Made by a program: the position numbers and the translations under genes
Shown: positions 1 to 6,405 of the stretch, one piece after another
How positions within the stretch are numbered: the stretch's first letter is position 1
Layout: every line of letters starts with the position of its first letter
Notes under the pieces: model-generated
Database searches by the model: none
What the model saw: only the letters and a program-made list of their open reading frames with translations
Told to the model about the DNA's origin: nothing
DNA from: an uncultured Actinomycetes bacterium
GTDB lineage: Bacteria > Actinomycetota > Thermoleophilia > Solirubrobacterales > Thermoleophilaceae
Assembly: GCA_946481495.1 (NCBI GenBank)
Contig: CAMLNW010000029.1
Location: 1 to 16,228, forward strand
Direction of reading: 5' to 3'
DNA: 16,228 nucleotides

Positions 1-571
1 CGAAGCGCTGGAAAGACCAGCGGCGCTCGAGCCGGAACAGCTCCTGGACGTCCTTGGCCCAGTACGCGTCGATCCAGTCCTGGAAGTCACGCTCGGGCAA
101 GTTGGTCGCCAGAAAGTGCGGCGGGAGACCCCCGTGGAGAAAGCGATGGGGAAGATCCTCGTTGCCAAAGGCCGCCAGATCGGAGGCGATCATCGGCGTC
201 AGCCAGACCGTCTCCCTGCGACCGGTCAGGGTGTCGCGGAACTTGGCGCTCGCGTCGAGGGTCGACGAGCCTGTCGCGATCACGCGCGTCTCAGGAAAGT
301 GGTCGGCCGCGATCTTCAACAGCTCCGACGGATTGGCGAGCCGATGGACCTCGTCGAGGACGATGCGCCGTCCGCGCGTCGCGCGCAGGAAGGCCTCCGG
401 ATCCTCCAAGGCACGCCGTGTCCGAGGCAGCTCGCAGTCGAGGTACTCGATGTCTTCGAGACCCTGGCAGAGCACGGTCTTGCCGGCGCGGCGGACGCCG
501 GCGAGCCAGAGGACCGAGCGTCGCCGCCAGGCTGCTTCGATCGTCTCGATCCAGAATGTACGTTCTACCAT
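1..571 (-). CDS. AAA+ ATPase, DUF4143-type ATP-binding protein (3' end missing)
   Basis: The minus-strand frame opens at ATG 569-571 and stays open to the left edge, giving 190 residues without a stop. Visible motifs are a Walker A (GVRRAGKT, residues 25-32), a Walker B (IVLDE, 70-74, followed by VHR) and a sensor-1-like ATGSS (99-103). This order is typical of the AAA_14/DUF4143 family, proteins of about 380-450 aa whose C-terminal half is a DUF4143 domain; that half lies outside the window. The biochemical role of the family is poorly defined; members are often found in variable genome regions, sometimes near toxin-antitoxin genes. A promoter-like pair directly upstream suggests a leaderless or nearly leaderless transcript. 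Family assignment is firm; function is not. Confidence 0.85.
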   Translation of the reverse strand, partial: MVERTFWIETIEAAWRRRSVLWLAGVRRAGKTVLCQGLEDIEYLDCELPRTRRALEDPEAFLRATRGRRIVLDEVHRLANPSELLKIAADHFPETRVIATGSSTLDASAKFRDTLTGRRETVWLTPMIASDLAAFGNEDLPHRFLHGGLPPHFLATNLPERDFQDWIDAYWAKDVQELFRLERRWSFQRF

Positions 572-579
572 ACGCAATC

Positions 580-608
580 AGATTAGCGTTTGATAGATCT
601 ATACGCAA
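580..608 (-). promoter_or_regulatory. candidate promoter of the DUF4143 ATPase
   Basis: On the minus strand a TTGCGT (603-608) and a TAATCT (580-585) are separated by exactly 17 bp. The -10-like box ends 8 nt before the ATG at 571, so transcription would start at or just before the start codon, which is common in actinobacteria. No Shine-Dalgarno sequence precedes this gene. The call rests on motif match and spacing only. Confidence 0.35.
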
Positions 609-630
609 TTTCAATGCCGTTTAGTTTCTA

Positions 631-686
631 TATAACACCACGTCTACTGTTGTAAACCGCCTCTCGGCGTGGCATCCTAAGAGGCG
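631..686 (+). promoter_or_regulatory. candidate promoter (-10) and operator-like inverted repeat for the TetR gene
   Basis: The stretch 571-690 is clearly AT-richer than its surroundings. It contains TATAAC at 631-636, a good -10 match with only a weak -35 (TTTCAA, 609-614, 16 bp spacing). Downstream, a perfect 7-bp inverted repeat CGCCTCT (658-664) / AGAGGCG (680-686) ends 2 nt before the ATG at 689. The right arm contains AGAGG, the only Shine-Dalgarno-like sequence of the gene. The repeat could be an operator for autoregulation by the TetR product or an RNA hairpin that hides the ribosome site. Confidence 0.35.
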
Positions 687-688
687 CG

Positions 689-1306
689 ATGTGGGACCAG
701 GCAGCCACCAAGCTCCCCGCCGGCCCGCACGGGCTCGACCCCGCTCTCGTAACGCGCGTCCAGCGCGAGCGGGTGCTCGAGGCACTGGCCGCCGTGGTCG
801 CCGAGCTCGGCTATCAGGAGGCCACCGTCCGCAAGATCCTCGACCGCGCGCGGATCTCTCGGATCACCTTCTACGAGCTGTTCGACAACAAGGAGCAGTG
901 CTTCCTCGCCGCCTACGACGACGCGCTGCGCCAGATCTTCGCGCGCGTCGAGCGGGCCTGCGACGCCGAGGCGCTGGCGCCCCCGCCGCAACGCCTCGAC
1001 GCGGCGCTCGACGCGCTGCTCGGCTTCCTCGCCGAGGAGCCCGACATCGCCCGCCTCTGCGTCGTCGAGGTGCTCGCCGCCGGTCCCGCCGGGCGTGAGC
1101 GGCGCGCCGCCACGATGGACCGCTTCGCGGCGATGATGGAGTCCTTCCTCGCCGAGGCCCGCCCCGACCGCGACCTCGGACCGATCGCCGCCCGCGCGCT
1201 CGTCGGCGGCGCCGAGGAGGTCATCTTCGGCGCCCTCGAGCGCGGCGACGACCTCCCCTCCCTCGCCACCGAGATCGCCGACACCCAGCTCAAGCTGATC
1301 GCCTGA
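689..1306 (+). CDS. TetR/AcrR family transcriptional regulator
   Basis: 205 aa, the usual length for TetR repressors. Residues about 28-74 form the N-terminal DNA-binding domain: an amphipathic first helix, then ATVRKILDRARIS leading into the recognition helix and the family hallmark TFYELFDNKEQC. The rest (about 80-205) is Ala/Leu-rich helix, as expected for the ligand-binding and dimerisation domain, which gives no clue to the inducer. The start at 689 is chosen because an inverted repeat and an AGAGG sit directly before it. The neighbours give no obvious target: the divergent gene is a DUF4143 ATPase across 117 bp, so the regulator may control itself and that gene. Family is certain, regulon unknown. 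Confidence 0.92.
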   Translation: MWDQAATKLPAGPHGLDPALVTRVQRERVLEALAAVVAELGYQEATVRKILDRARISRITFYELFDNKEQCFLAAYDDALRQIFARVERACDAEALAPPPQRLDAALDALLGFLAEEPDIARLCVVEVLAAGPAGRERRAATMDRFAAMMESFLAEARPDRDLGPIAARALVGGAEEVIFGALERGDDLPSLATEIADTQLKLIA

Positions 1307-1310
1307 CGAG

Positions 1311-1324
1311 TTCCTCTCGCAGGT
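1311..1324 (+). repeat. 14-bp direct repeat, left copy
   Basis: TTCCTCTCGCAGGT occurs here, 4 bp after the TetR stop codon, and again in the same orientation at 2083-2096, 18 bp beyond the cyclophilin stop. Between the copies lie the small ORF, the truncated toxin and the nucleotidyltransferase. The match is exact over 14 bp and does not extend further on either side. Confidence 0.7.
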
Positions 1325-1370
1325 AACTGCAGCATATAGTCTGTCCTATCACAATGGGCTACGGTCTCCA

Positions 1371-1571
1371 GTGAAAACCTCGGAACGATCCCTACCCGCC
1401 CTGCGGGGCGAGGCAAATCGCCGGGGTTCCACCTTCCCTGAAGACGTCATCGATGAGTGGGGCAACCTCTCGAAGATGACCCGTGAGGCGACAGCCTCAA
1501 CGCTGCGCCATCTTGACGAGGAGGAGGCCGCGGCGGGCATCCCGCCCTGGACGCGCGAGGACCTGCTGTGA
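1371..1571 (+). CDS. small protein, putative antitoxin of a MazF/PemK-type pair
   Basis: 66 aa starting at GTG 1371. I recognise no conserved domain. The sequence is acidic toward the C-terminus (HLDEEEAAAGIPP, ending WTREDLL), which suits the short, largely unfolded C-terminal arm by which MazF antitoxins bind the toxin. The TGA stop at 1569-1571 overlaps the GTG at 1568 of the next frame by the 4-base GTGA arrangement, so the two genes were translationally coupled, as toxin-antitoxin pairs usually are. A TATAGT at 1335-1340 is a possible -10. The antitoxin role comes from gene order and from the MazF-like start next door, not from the sequence itself. Confidence 0.55.
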   Translation: MKTSERSLPALRGEANRRGSTFPEDVIDEWGNLSKMTREATASTLRHLDEEEAAAGIPPWTREDLL

Positions 1572-1690
1572 GACGTGGCGAGATCTGGCTTTACGAGCCA
1601 CCCCACAGCAAGCGTCGACCGGTGGCCGCCTGTGCTCGTTTGCGGAGCTCAGCGTCGGCTACGACAGCCGCTCGAGCGATCGACGGGTAG
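1568..1690 (+). pseudogene. truncated MazF/PemK-family toxin remnant
   Basis: From GTG 1568 the frame begins MRRGEIWLYEPP (the initiating GTG is read as Met), the characteristic opening of MazF/PemK endoribonucleases, and reaches KRRPV, which in the family leads directly into the hydrophobic LVL strand. Here that strand is lost: the next residues resemble nothing in the family and the frame stops at 1688-1690 after 40 aa, against about 105-120 aa for an intact toxin. The break falls near 1622-1630. Beyond it the DNA is better explained as the 3' end of the minus-strand nucleotidyltransferase. The remnant lacks most of the fold and should be inactive as an RNase. Confidence 0.6.
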
Positions 1691-2007
1691 TCGGTCAGAA
1701 GCTCACACCACGTTCTCTCGCGGTCTAGAAGGACTCGACCATCCTCGATCACGTCGGCGAGGAATATCGGCGCCTTACGGATGCTGTCCAGAGCGACGAT
1801 CTGTACCGGCAGTCCCAGCTCCACCTCCAGGATCCGTTCGAGCTCCATCCTGCGCCAAACCGAATCCCCTCCGATCACCATGAGGAGGTCGACATCCGAA
1901 TCCGGACGCTCGTCGCCGCGCGCCCGTGACCCATAGAGCACGGCAAGTTGCACATCGAATTCCAATGCCAGGCGATCCCTCAGCGCCACGAGATCTACAG
2001 ACGGCAT
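1591..2007 (-). CDS. nucleotidyltransferase domain protein (MNT/MntA-like)
   Basis: 138 aa from ATG 2007; an in-frame ATG at 2016 would add three residues, but it lies within a TAGGAT box (2015-2020) that looks like the -10, and 7 nt separate that box from the 2007 start, so a leaderless start at 2007 is preferred. The minimal nucleotidyltransferase signature is clear: LYGSRARGDERPDSDVDLLM, with GS and the two metal-binding Asp of SDVD. Such MNT domains are the antitoxin half of HEPN/MNT pairs, where they AMPylate the HEPN toxin, but no HEPN gene is adjacent here. The C-terminal residues read into the truncated MazF remnant on the other strand, so the original C-terminus may have been altered by recombination. 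Confidence 0.75.
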   Translation of the reverse strand: MPSVDLVALRDRLALEFDVQLAVLYGSRARGDERPDSDVDLLMVIGGDSVWRRMELERILEVELGLPVQIVALDSIRKAPIFLADVIEDGRVLLDRERTWCELLTDYPSIARAAVVADAELRKRAQAATGRRLLWGGS

Positions 2008-2045
2008 AAATACCATCCTATCCCCTGGCGGGCTGGCCCAGAACG

Positions 2046-2076
2046 ACGAACGCCCCGGCCGGACCGAGGCGTTCGT
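2046..2076 (-). terminator. hairpin terminator after the cyclophilin gene
   Basis: A perfect 9-bp inverted repeat, ACGAACGCC (2046-2054) and GGCGTTCGT (2068-2076), with a 13-nt GC-rich loop. It lies 38 bp beyond the cyclophilin stop and upstream of the nucleotidyltransferase start on the same strand, so it separates the two transcripts. Only a short T-containing stretch follows, as is usual in high-GC genomes. Confidence 0.6.
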
Positions 2077-2082
2077 GAGAGC

Positions 2083-2096
2083 TTCCTCTCGCAGGT
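2083..2096 (+). repeat. 14-bp direct repeat, right copy
   Basis: Exact second copy of TTCCTCTCGCAGGT (first copy 1311-1324), same orientation, offset 772 bp. It lies between the cyclophilin stop and the hairpin at 2046-2076. Confidence 0.7.
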
Positions 2097-2114
2097 GTAG
2101 ACGAGGCTAGCGCC

Positions 2115-2582
2115 TCAGCCCGTGCCGTCGGCCAGCTCGACGCGCTCGATGATGACCGGCTCGTCGGGCATGTCGCCCGGGCCGGTGGGGACGCCCTCGA
2201 TGGCGTCGACGAACTCCATGCCGGTGACGACCTCGCCGAAGACGGTGTGCTTGCCGTCGAGCCAGGCGGCCTCCTGGGTGGTGACGATGAAGAACTGGCT
2301 GCCGTTGGTGTTCGGGCCGGCGTTCGCCATCGCGAGCGCACCGCGGACGACCTTGTGGTCGTTGAACTCGTCCTCGAACGTGTAGCCGGGACCACCGGTG
2401 CCGGTGCCCTCGGGGCAGCCGCCCTGGATCATGAAGTCCTTGATCACGCGGTGGAACGAGAGGCCGTCGTAGAAGCCGTCGTCCGACAGCTTGCGGAAGT
2501 TCTCGACCGTCTTCGGCGCGTCGTCGTCGAAGAACTCGATCTCGATCGGACCGTGCGTCGTGTGCAGGGTCGCCTTGCTCAT
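2115..2582 (-). CDS. cyclophilin-type peptidyl-prolyl cis-trans isomerase
   Basis: 155 aa, a single cyclophilin domain with no signal peptide, hence cytoplasmic. It catalyses cis-trans isomerisation of X-Pro bonds. The active-site residues of the family are present: the FHR of FHRVIKDFMIQGG (R45, with F50 and Q53), the NTNGSQFFI block (91-99), and W107 in the WLDGKHTVFG block, the tryptophan linked to cyclosporin sensitivity in this family. The ATG overlaps the stop codon of the helicase gene by 4 bases (ATGA), so the two are co-transcribed and probably translationally coupled. A hairpin at 2046-2076 closes the operon. Assignment is secure; specific clients cannot be read from the sequence. 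Confidence 0.95.
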   Translation of the reverse strand: MSKATLHTTHGPIEIEFFDDDAPKTVENFRKLSDDGFYDGLSFHRVIKDFMIQGGCPEGTGTGGPGYTFEDEFNDHKVVRGALAMANAGPNTNGSQFFIVTTQEAAWLDGKHTVFGEVVTGMEFVDAIEGVPTGPGDMPDEPVIIERVELADGTG

Positions 2583-4264
2583 CGCTTCGCCACCTCCAGC
2601 CGGAGCGCCACGCCCCGGACCTCGTTGCCGTTGACCTTCTCGACCACCTCGCTCGCGCGATCGGCGGGAACCTCGACGAAGCTGAAGCGCTCGAGCACGC
2701 GCACGTTGCGCACGTCCTCGCCGTCGAGGTGACAGTTGTCGACGATCGCCCCGATCAGATCGGCGGGCTCGAAGCCCTGCGCGCGACCGGCGCCGATCAG
2801 CAGCTTCGCCACGCTCCCGTCGCGCGGGCGCGGCTTGGTGTGGCGCGGGCGGCGCGTCTGCGGGCGCTCGTCGTCGTCCGAAGCGGTCTGCGCGGCGGCG
2901 ATCGCCGCCGGCTCCACGACGACCTCGTCGCTGCGCGTGCGTCCGCCGCCTCCGCGGCCACGACGGCGGCGCGGCCGGTCGCCCTCGCGCAGCTCCTCGT
3001 CCTTCTCGGCCGCAACGGTCGGCCTGGGCGCCTCGTTGACGGGCGTGGGTTCGTCCGCCGCGGCCTTCGGCTGCTCCTCAGCCTCGGCCGGCTTCGACTT
3101 GTCCTCCGCCTTCGACGCGTCCTCACGCTTCGGCCGCCGCGACGGCGCCCCGCCGTTCGGCGCGGTCCAGACCGGGATCTCGGTGTTGGCGTGGCGCTCG
3201 ATCGCCTCGAGGTCCTCGTGCTGCTTCGGCGTGATCAGCGTGATCGCGCGGCCGGTCTCGCCGGCGCGACCCGTGCGACCGATGCGGTGGACGTAGACGT
3301 CCGGGGAGTTCGGCACGTCGTAGTTGACGACGTGCGACACGCCCGTGATGTCCAGCCCGCGCGCAGCGACGTCGGTCGCCACGAGCAGCTTCTCGCGCCC
3401 GCCCTTGAAGGCGATCATCACGCCGTCGCGCGCGCCCTGGCTCATGTTGCCGTGCAGCGTCTTGACGCGCAGGCCCTGGCGGTCGAGCGTGCGGGCAAGC
3501 CGGTCGACGCCGATCTTCGTGCGCGCGAAGATGATCGCCTGGGTCGGCCGCTCGGCCTTCAGCACCTCGCCGAGCCGCTCCGCCTTGTCCTTGTCGGCGA
3601 CCTCGATGTGGAACTGGGCGACGGTGTCGATCGTCAGCTGGGCGGCCTTGACCTTGATCGTCTCCGGGTCGAACATCCGCTTCTCGGCGAGCTTCTTGAT
3701 CGGCGGCGGCATCGTCGCCGAGAAGAGCGCGGTCTGGCGGCCGGACGGACAGCGGGCGAGGATCTCGTCGACGTCCTCGAAGAAGCCGAGGTCGAGCATC
3801 TCGTCGGCCTCGTCGAGCACGACGTAGCGCGCCTGGTCGAGGAAGAGGTAGTGGCGGCGGATCATGTCCATCACACGGCCGACCGTCCCGACGACGACCT
3901 GGGCCTCGTTCTTCAGCCGCGACGCCTGGTCGCGGATCGGCGCGCCGCCGAAGACGGCGACGACCTCGATGCCGCGCTTGGCGCCGTAGGCGCGCAGCGC
4001 CTGGGTCACCTGGATGCAGAGCTCGCGCGTCGGCGTCAGCACCAGTGCCTGGACCGAGGGGTCCGACGGATCGAGGTAGTCGAGCAGCGGCAGGCCGAAG
4101 GCGGCGGTCTTGCCGGTGCCGGTCTGCGCCTGGCCGATCACGTCCCGTCCCTGCAGCAGCAGCGGGATCGTCTCCTGCTGGATCGGGGTCGGGTCCTTGT
4201 AGCCGAGGTGGTCGAGCGCGTCGAGCACCTCCTGAGAGAGGCCGAGATCGGCGAAGGTCGTCAT
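2579..4264 (-). CDS. DEAD-box ATP-dependent RNA helicase (DeaD/CsdA-like)
   Basis: 561 aa from ATG 4264; a start 60 bp further upstream would add 20 residues (Pro/Arg-rich, unlike the family), whereas 4264 gives the standard opening TTFADLGLS. Motifs in order: Q motif (PTPIQQ), Walker A AQTGTGKT (46-53), PTREL (78-82), GTVGR (126-130, where the family normally has TPGR), DEAD (151-154), SAT (182-184), ARGLD and HRIGRTGR (326-333). A charged, disordered linker with an RGRGGG stretch (about 370-483) leads to a C-terminal DbpA-type RNA-binding domain (about 485-561). Such enzymes unwind short RNA duplexes in ribosome assembly and mRNA turnover, often induced in the cold. It lies downstream of the oxidoreductase and is coupled to cyclophilin. 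Confidence 0.95.
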   Translation of the reverse strand: MTTFADLGLSQEVLDALDHLGYKDPTPIQQETIPLLLQGRDVIGQAQTGTGKTAAFGLPLLDYLDPSDPSVQALVLTPTRELCIQVTQALRAYGAKRGIEVVAVFGGAPIRDQASRLKNEAQVVVGTVGRVMDMIRRHYLFLDQARYVVLDEADEMLDLGFFEDVDEILARCPSGRQTALFSATMPPPIKKLAEKRMFDPETIKVKAAQLTIDTVAQFHIEVADKDKAERLGEVLKAERPTQAIIFARTKIGVDRLARTLDRQGLRVKTLHGNMSQGARDGVMIAFKGGREKLLVATDVAARGLDITGVSHVVNYDVPNSPDVYVHRIGRTGRAGETGRAITLITPKQHEDLEAIERHANTEIPVWTAPNGGAPSRRPKREDASKAEDKSKPAEAEEQPKAAADEPTPVNEAPRPTVAAEKDEELREGDRPRRRRGRGGGGRTRSDEVVVEPAAIAAAQTASDDDERPQTRRPRHTKPRPRDGSVAKLLIGAGRAQGFEPADLIGAIVDNCHLDGEDVRNVRVLERFSFVEVPADRASEVVEKVNGNEVRGVALRLEVAKR

Positions 4265-4288
4265 GCGGCCAATCAGACTACTGACGGC

Positions 4289-4312
4289 CAGCCGCCTGGC
4301 CGGGGCCGGCTG
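4289..4312 (-). terminator. weak hairpin between the quinone oxidoreductase and helicase genes
   Basis: CAGCCG (4289-4294) and CGGCTG (4307-4312) form a 6-bp inverted repeat with a GC-rich loop, in the 108-bp gap after the oxidoreductase stop. No T tract follows. It could terminate the upstream transcript or merely be GC-rich chance; a TAGTCT box at 4275-4280 on the minus strand, 10 nt before the helicase ATG, hints at a separate helicase promoter. Confidence 0.25.
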
Positions 4313-4372
4313 CCACGGCGGCACGGTCGAAGGGTTGTAAGGGTCCCAGCCCCTAAAAGGCTTCGGCGGGCG

Positions 4373-5410
4373 CTAGATCGTCGGATCGAGCGTGAGCTTG
4401 CCGGTGGTGCGGCGGGCCTCGATGTCTTCGTGGGCACGGGCGGCGTCGGCGAGCGGGTAGCTGCCGCCGACTCGCGGTCGCAGCTCCCCCCGCGCAGCGC
4501 GCGCGAAGAGGTCGGCAAGCGGCTGCTCGAGCATCTCGCGGCGATCGAGCAGATGCATCAGCCAGAAGCCGACGACCGCGCGGCTCTCCTTGAGCAGTTC
4601 GCCATTGGTCACACGCACCTTCTCGCGTGTGGAGTTGCCGTAGGCGACGATGCGGCCGAAGGGCGCCAGCGCGGCGAGACTCTGGGCGAAGATGGCTCCG
4701 CCAGCGGCGTCGAGCACGACGTCGACAGGACGACCACCGTTCGCGACGACCAGCGCCTCCGTCAGCGGCCCATCTCCGCCAACGCGGCCAGCTCCCTTGC
4801 CGTCCTCACCGCCTGGGCCGTGGTCCGCACCCTCACCGACGTCTGGAGCGACCGCGACATCCGCGCCTAGCGCGAGCGCCTCCGCCCGCCGCTCCTCCGA
4901 CCCCGCGGTCGCGATCACCCGACCCGCCCCCATCGGCTTCGCCAGCTGGGTCAGCAGCGAACCAACCCCACCCGCCGCCGAGTGCACCACCACGCTCTCG
5001 CCCTCCGCCAGGTGCGCCGAGGTCCGCCACAGGTGCCAGGCGGTCAGGCCCTGGATCAGCAGCGCGAGCGCATCGGCGTCGGACACACCGTCCGGAATCC
5101 GGAAGGTCCTGGCCGCCGGCGCAACCGCGTACTCCGCGTACCCGCCCGTCCGCAGCAGCGCGATCACCCGCTCGCCCTCCGCGAACTCGCCACCGGCGCG
5201 CTCAACGACGCCCGCCACCTCGCCGCCCAACACCACCGGCAGCTCGTGCTTGGCGATGTACTGGTTGCGGCGCTGGTGGGTGTCGCCGAAGTTCAGCCCG
5301 GCGCGCGCGACCCGGATCAGGACCTCGCCCGGCCCCGGCTCGGGCAAGGGCAGCTCGGCTACCTGCAGGACCTCCGGCCCCCCGAACTCCATGAGCTGAA
5401 CCGCGCGCAT
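4373..5410 (-). CDS. zinc-less medium-chain dehydrogenase, NADPH:quinone oxidoreductase family
   Basis: 345 aa. The N-terminal GroES-like domain has the family opening (MRAVQLMEFGGPEVL) and GLNFGDTHQRRNQY, lacking the catalytic-zinc ligands of alcohol dehydrogenases, as in quinone oxidoreductases (QOR). The Rossmann domain carries AAGGVG (145-150) for NADPH binding, and the C-terminal part ends in the usual substrate-domain return (GGSYPLADAARAHEDI, then TTGKL). Members reduce quinones or enoyl-type carbonyls with NADPH in the cytoplasm. An unusual Gly/Asp-rich insertion (residues 191-215) interrupts the Rossmann domain where relatives have a short loop. The start codon lies within a perfect palindrome at 5401-5418, 29 bp from the divergent kinase gene. 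Substrate unknown. Confidence 0.9.
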   Translation of the reverse strand: MRAVQLMEFGGPEVLQVAELPLPEPGPGEVLIRVARAGLNFGDTHQRRNQYIAKHELPVVLGGEVAGVVERAGGEFAEGERVIALLRTGGYAEYAVAPAARTFRIPDGVSDADALALLIQGLTAWHLWRTSAHLAEGESVVVHSAAGGVGSLLTQLAKPMGAGRVIATAGSEERRAEALALGADVAVAPDVGEGADHGPGGEDGKGAGRVGGDGPLTEALVVANGGRPVDVVLDAAGGAIFAQSLAALAPFGRIVAYGNSTREKVRVTNGELLKESRAVVGFWLMHLLDRREMLEQPLADLFARAARGELRPRVGGSYPLADAARAHEDIEARRTTGKLTLDPTI

Positions 5411-5418
5411 ACGCGCGG
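5401..5418. promoter_or_regulatory. palindrome over the oxidoreductase start codon, between divergent genes
   Basis: CCGCGCG (5401-5407), CATA, CGCGCGG (5412-5418): a perfect 7-bp inverted repeat with a 4-bp centre. The oxidoreductase start codon (5408-5410, minus) is in the centre. The divergent start codons are only 29 bp apart, so both promoters must overlap coding sequence or the transcripts are leaderless; a bound regulator here could affect both genes. CG-alternating sequence also arises by chance in such DNA. Confidence 0.35.
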
Positions 5419-5439
5419 CAGGCTACCCTTGCGCGCCCT

Positions 5440-6363
5440 ATGAGCCTTGTTGTAGTCGGATCGATCGCCTTCGACGCGGTCAAGACACCATTCGGAGAGC
5501 GCGAGAAGATGCTTGGCGGCTCGGCCGTCCACTTCTCGCTCGCGGCGAGCTTCTTCACCGACGTGCGCGTCGTCGGGCCGGTCGGCGACGACTTCGGCGA
5601 CGCCGAGTACGCGGTGCTGCACGGCCGTGGCGTCAACACCGACGACATCGAGCACGTGGCGGGCGGCGACACCTTCTTCTGGCGCGGCCACTACGAGTAC
5701 GACTTCAACCAGGCGCACACCGACGACACCCAGCTCAACGTCTTCGGCGAGTTCGAGCCGAAGCTGTCGGAGGCGTCGCAGGCGGCCGATCACCTCTTCC
5801 TCGCGAACATCCAGCCGGACCTCCAGCGCGGCGTGCGCGGCCAGTGCGGCGGCGTCCGCTGGGCGGGGCTCGACTCGATGAACCTCTGGATCGAGATCGC
5901 GCGCGACTCGCTCGTCGAGACGATCTCCGGCGTCGATCTCGTCTTCCTCAACGACGCCGAGATCCGCCAGCTGACCGAGCAGCCGAACCTCGCGCGCGCG
6001 GCGCGCGCGGTGATGGAGATGGGACCGAAGGTCGTCGTCGCCAAGCAGGGCGAGTACGGCGCGGCGCTGTTCACCGAGAACGGCTTCTTCGCGCTGCCGG
6101 CCTTCCCGCTCGAGACTGTGATCGACCCGACCGGCGCCGGCGACTCGTTCGCCGGCGGCTTCCTCGGCTACCTCTCGTCCCAGGACGACTGGACCGACGA
6201 GGCCACGCTGCGCCGCGCGATGACCTACGGCTCGGCGCTCGCCTCGTTCAACGTCGAGGAGTTCGGCACCGAGCGCGTCGCCCGCCTCGAGCGCGACGAG
6301 GTCGACTCCCGCTTCGAGCAGTTCCGCCAGATCACAGCGCTCGAAGCACCAACAACCGCCTGA
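5440..6363 (+). CDS. PfkB-family carbohydrate/nucleoside kinase
   Basis: 307 aa, normal length for the ribokinase/PfkB family, cytoplasmic. The N-terminal glycine pair (LGGSAVHFSLAAS, residues 25-37) matches the substrate-binding opening. The C-terminal signature DPTGAGDSFAGGF (229-241) contains the anion-hole GAGD with D235 as catalytic base. NDAEIRQLTE (171-180) is the usual family segment before the ATP-binding part. Members phosphorylate sugars or nucleosides with ATP; residues that would fix the substrate cannot be read with confidence. The gene stands alone between the divergent oxidoreductase and a convergent coupling-protein gene and ends at a hairpin, so it is probably monocistronic. 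No Shine-Dalgarno precedes the ATG, consistent with a short or absent leader. Confidence 0.92.
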   Translation: MSLVVVGSIAFDAVKTPFGEREKMLGGSAVHFSLAASFFTDVRVVGPVGDDFGDAEYAVLHGRGVNTDDIEHVAGGDTFFWRGHYEYDFNQAHTDDTQLNVFGEFEPKLSEASQAADHLFLANIQPDLQRGVRGQCGGVRWAGLDSMNLWIEIARDSLVETISGVDLVFLNDAEIRQLTEQPNLARAARAVMEMGPKVVVAKQGEYGAALFTENGFFALPAFPLETVIDPTGAGDSFAGGFLGYLSSQDDWTDEATLRRAMTYGSALASFNVEEFGTERVARLERDEVDSRFEQFRQITALEAPTTA

Positions 6364-6373
6364 GCGGCAAGGC

Positions 6374-6396
6374 CCCCCGGCCGTGACGACCGGGGG
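6374..6396. terminator. hairpin between convergent kinase and coupling-protein genes
   Basis: CCCCCGG (6374-6380) and CCGGGGG (6390-6396) form a perfect 7-bp stem with a 9-nt loop in the 42-bp gap between two convergent stop codons. It can serve both directions. It also marks the visible edge between core-like and accessory content. Confidence 0.6.
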
Positions 6397-6405
6397 ACCC
6401 GCGCA

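Noticed and set aside
54..624. Several plus-strand frames at the left edge
   Set aside because: They are opposite a frame with intact Walker A and Walker B motifs that runs off the window edge; their translations are compositionally odd and motif-free.
2729..4870. A 713-codon plus-strand open frame opposite the helicase and oxidoreductase genes
   Set aside because: It is antisense to two well-supported genes, its translation is a low-complexity Arg/Leu/Val/Asp mix with no motif, and long antisense frames are expected in DNA this GC-rich.
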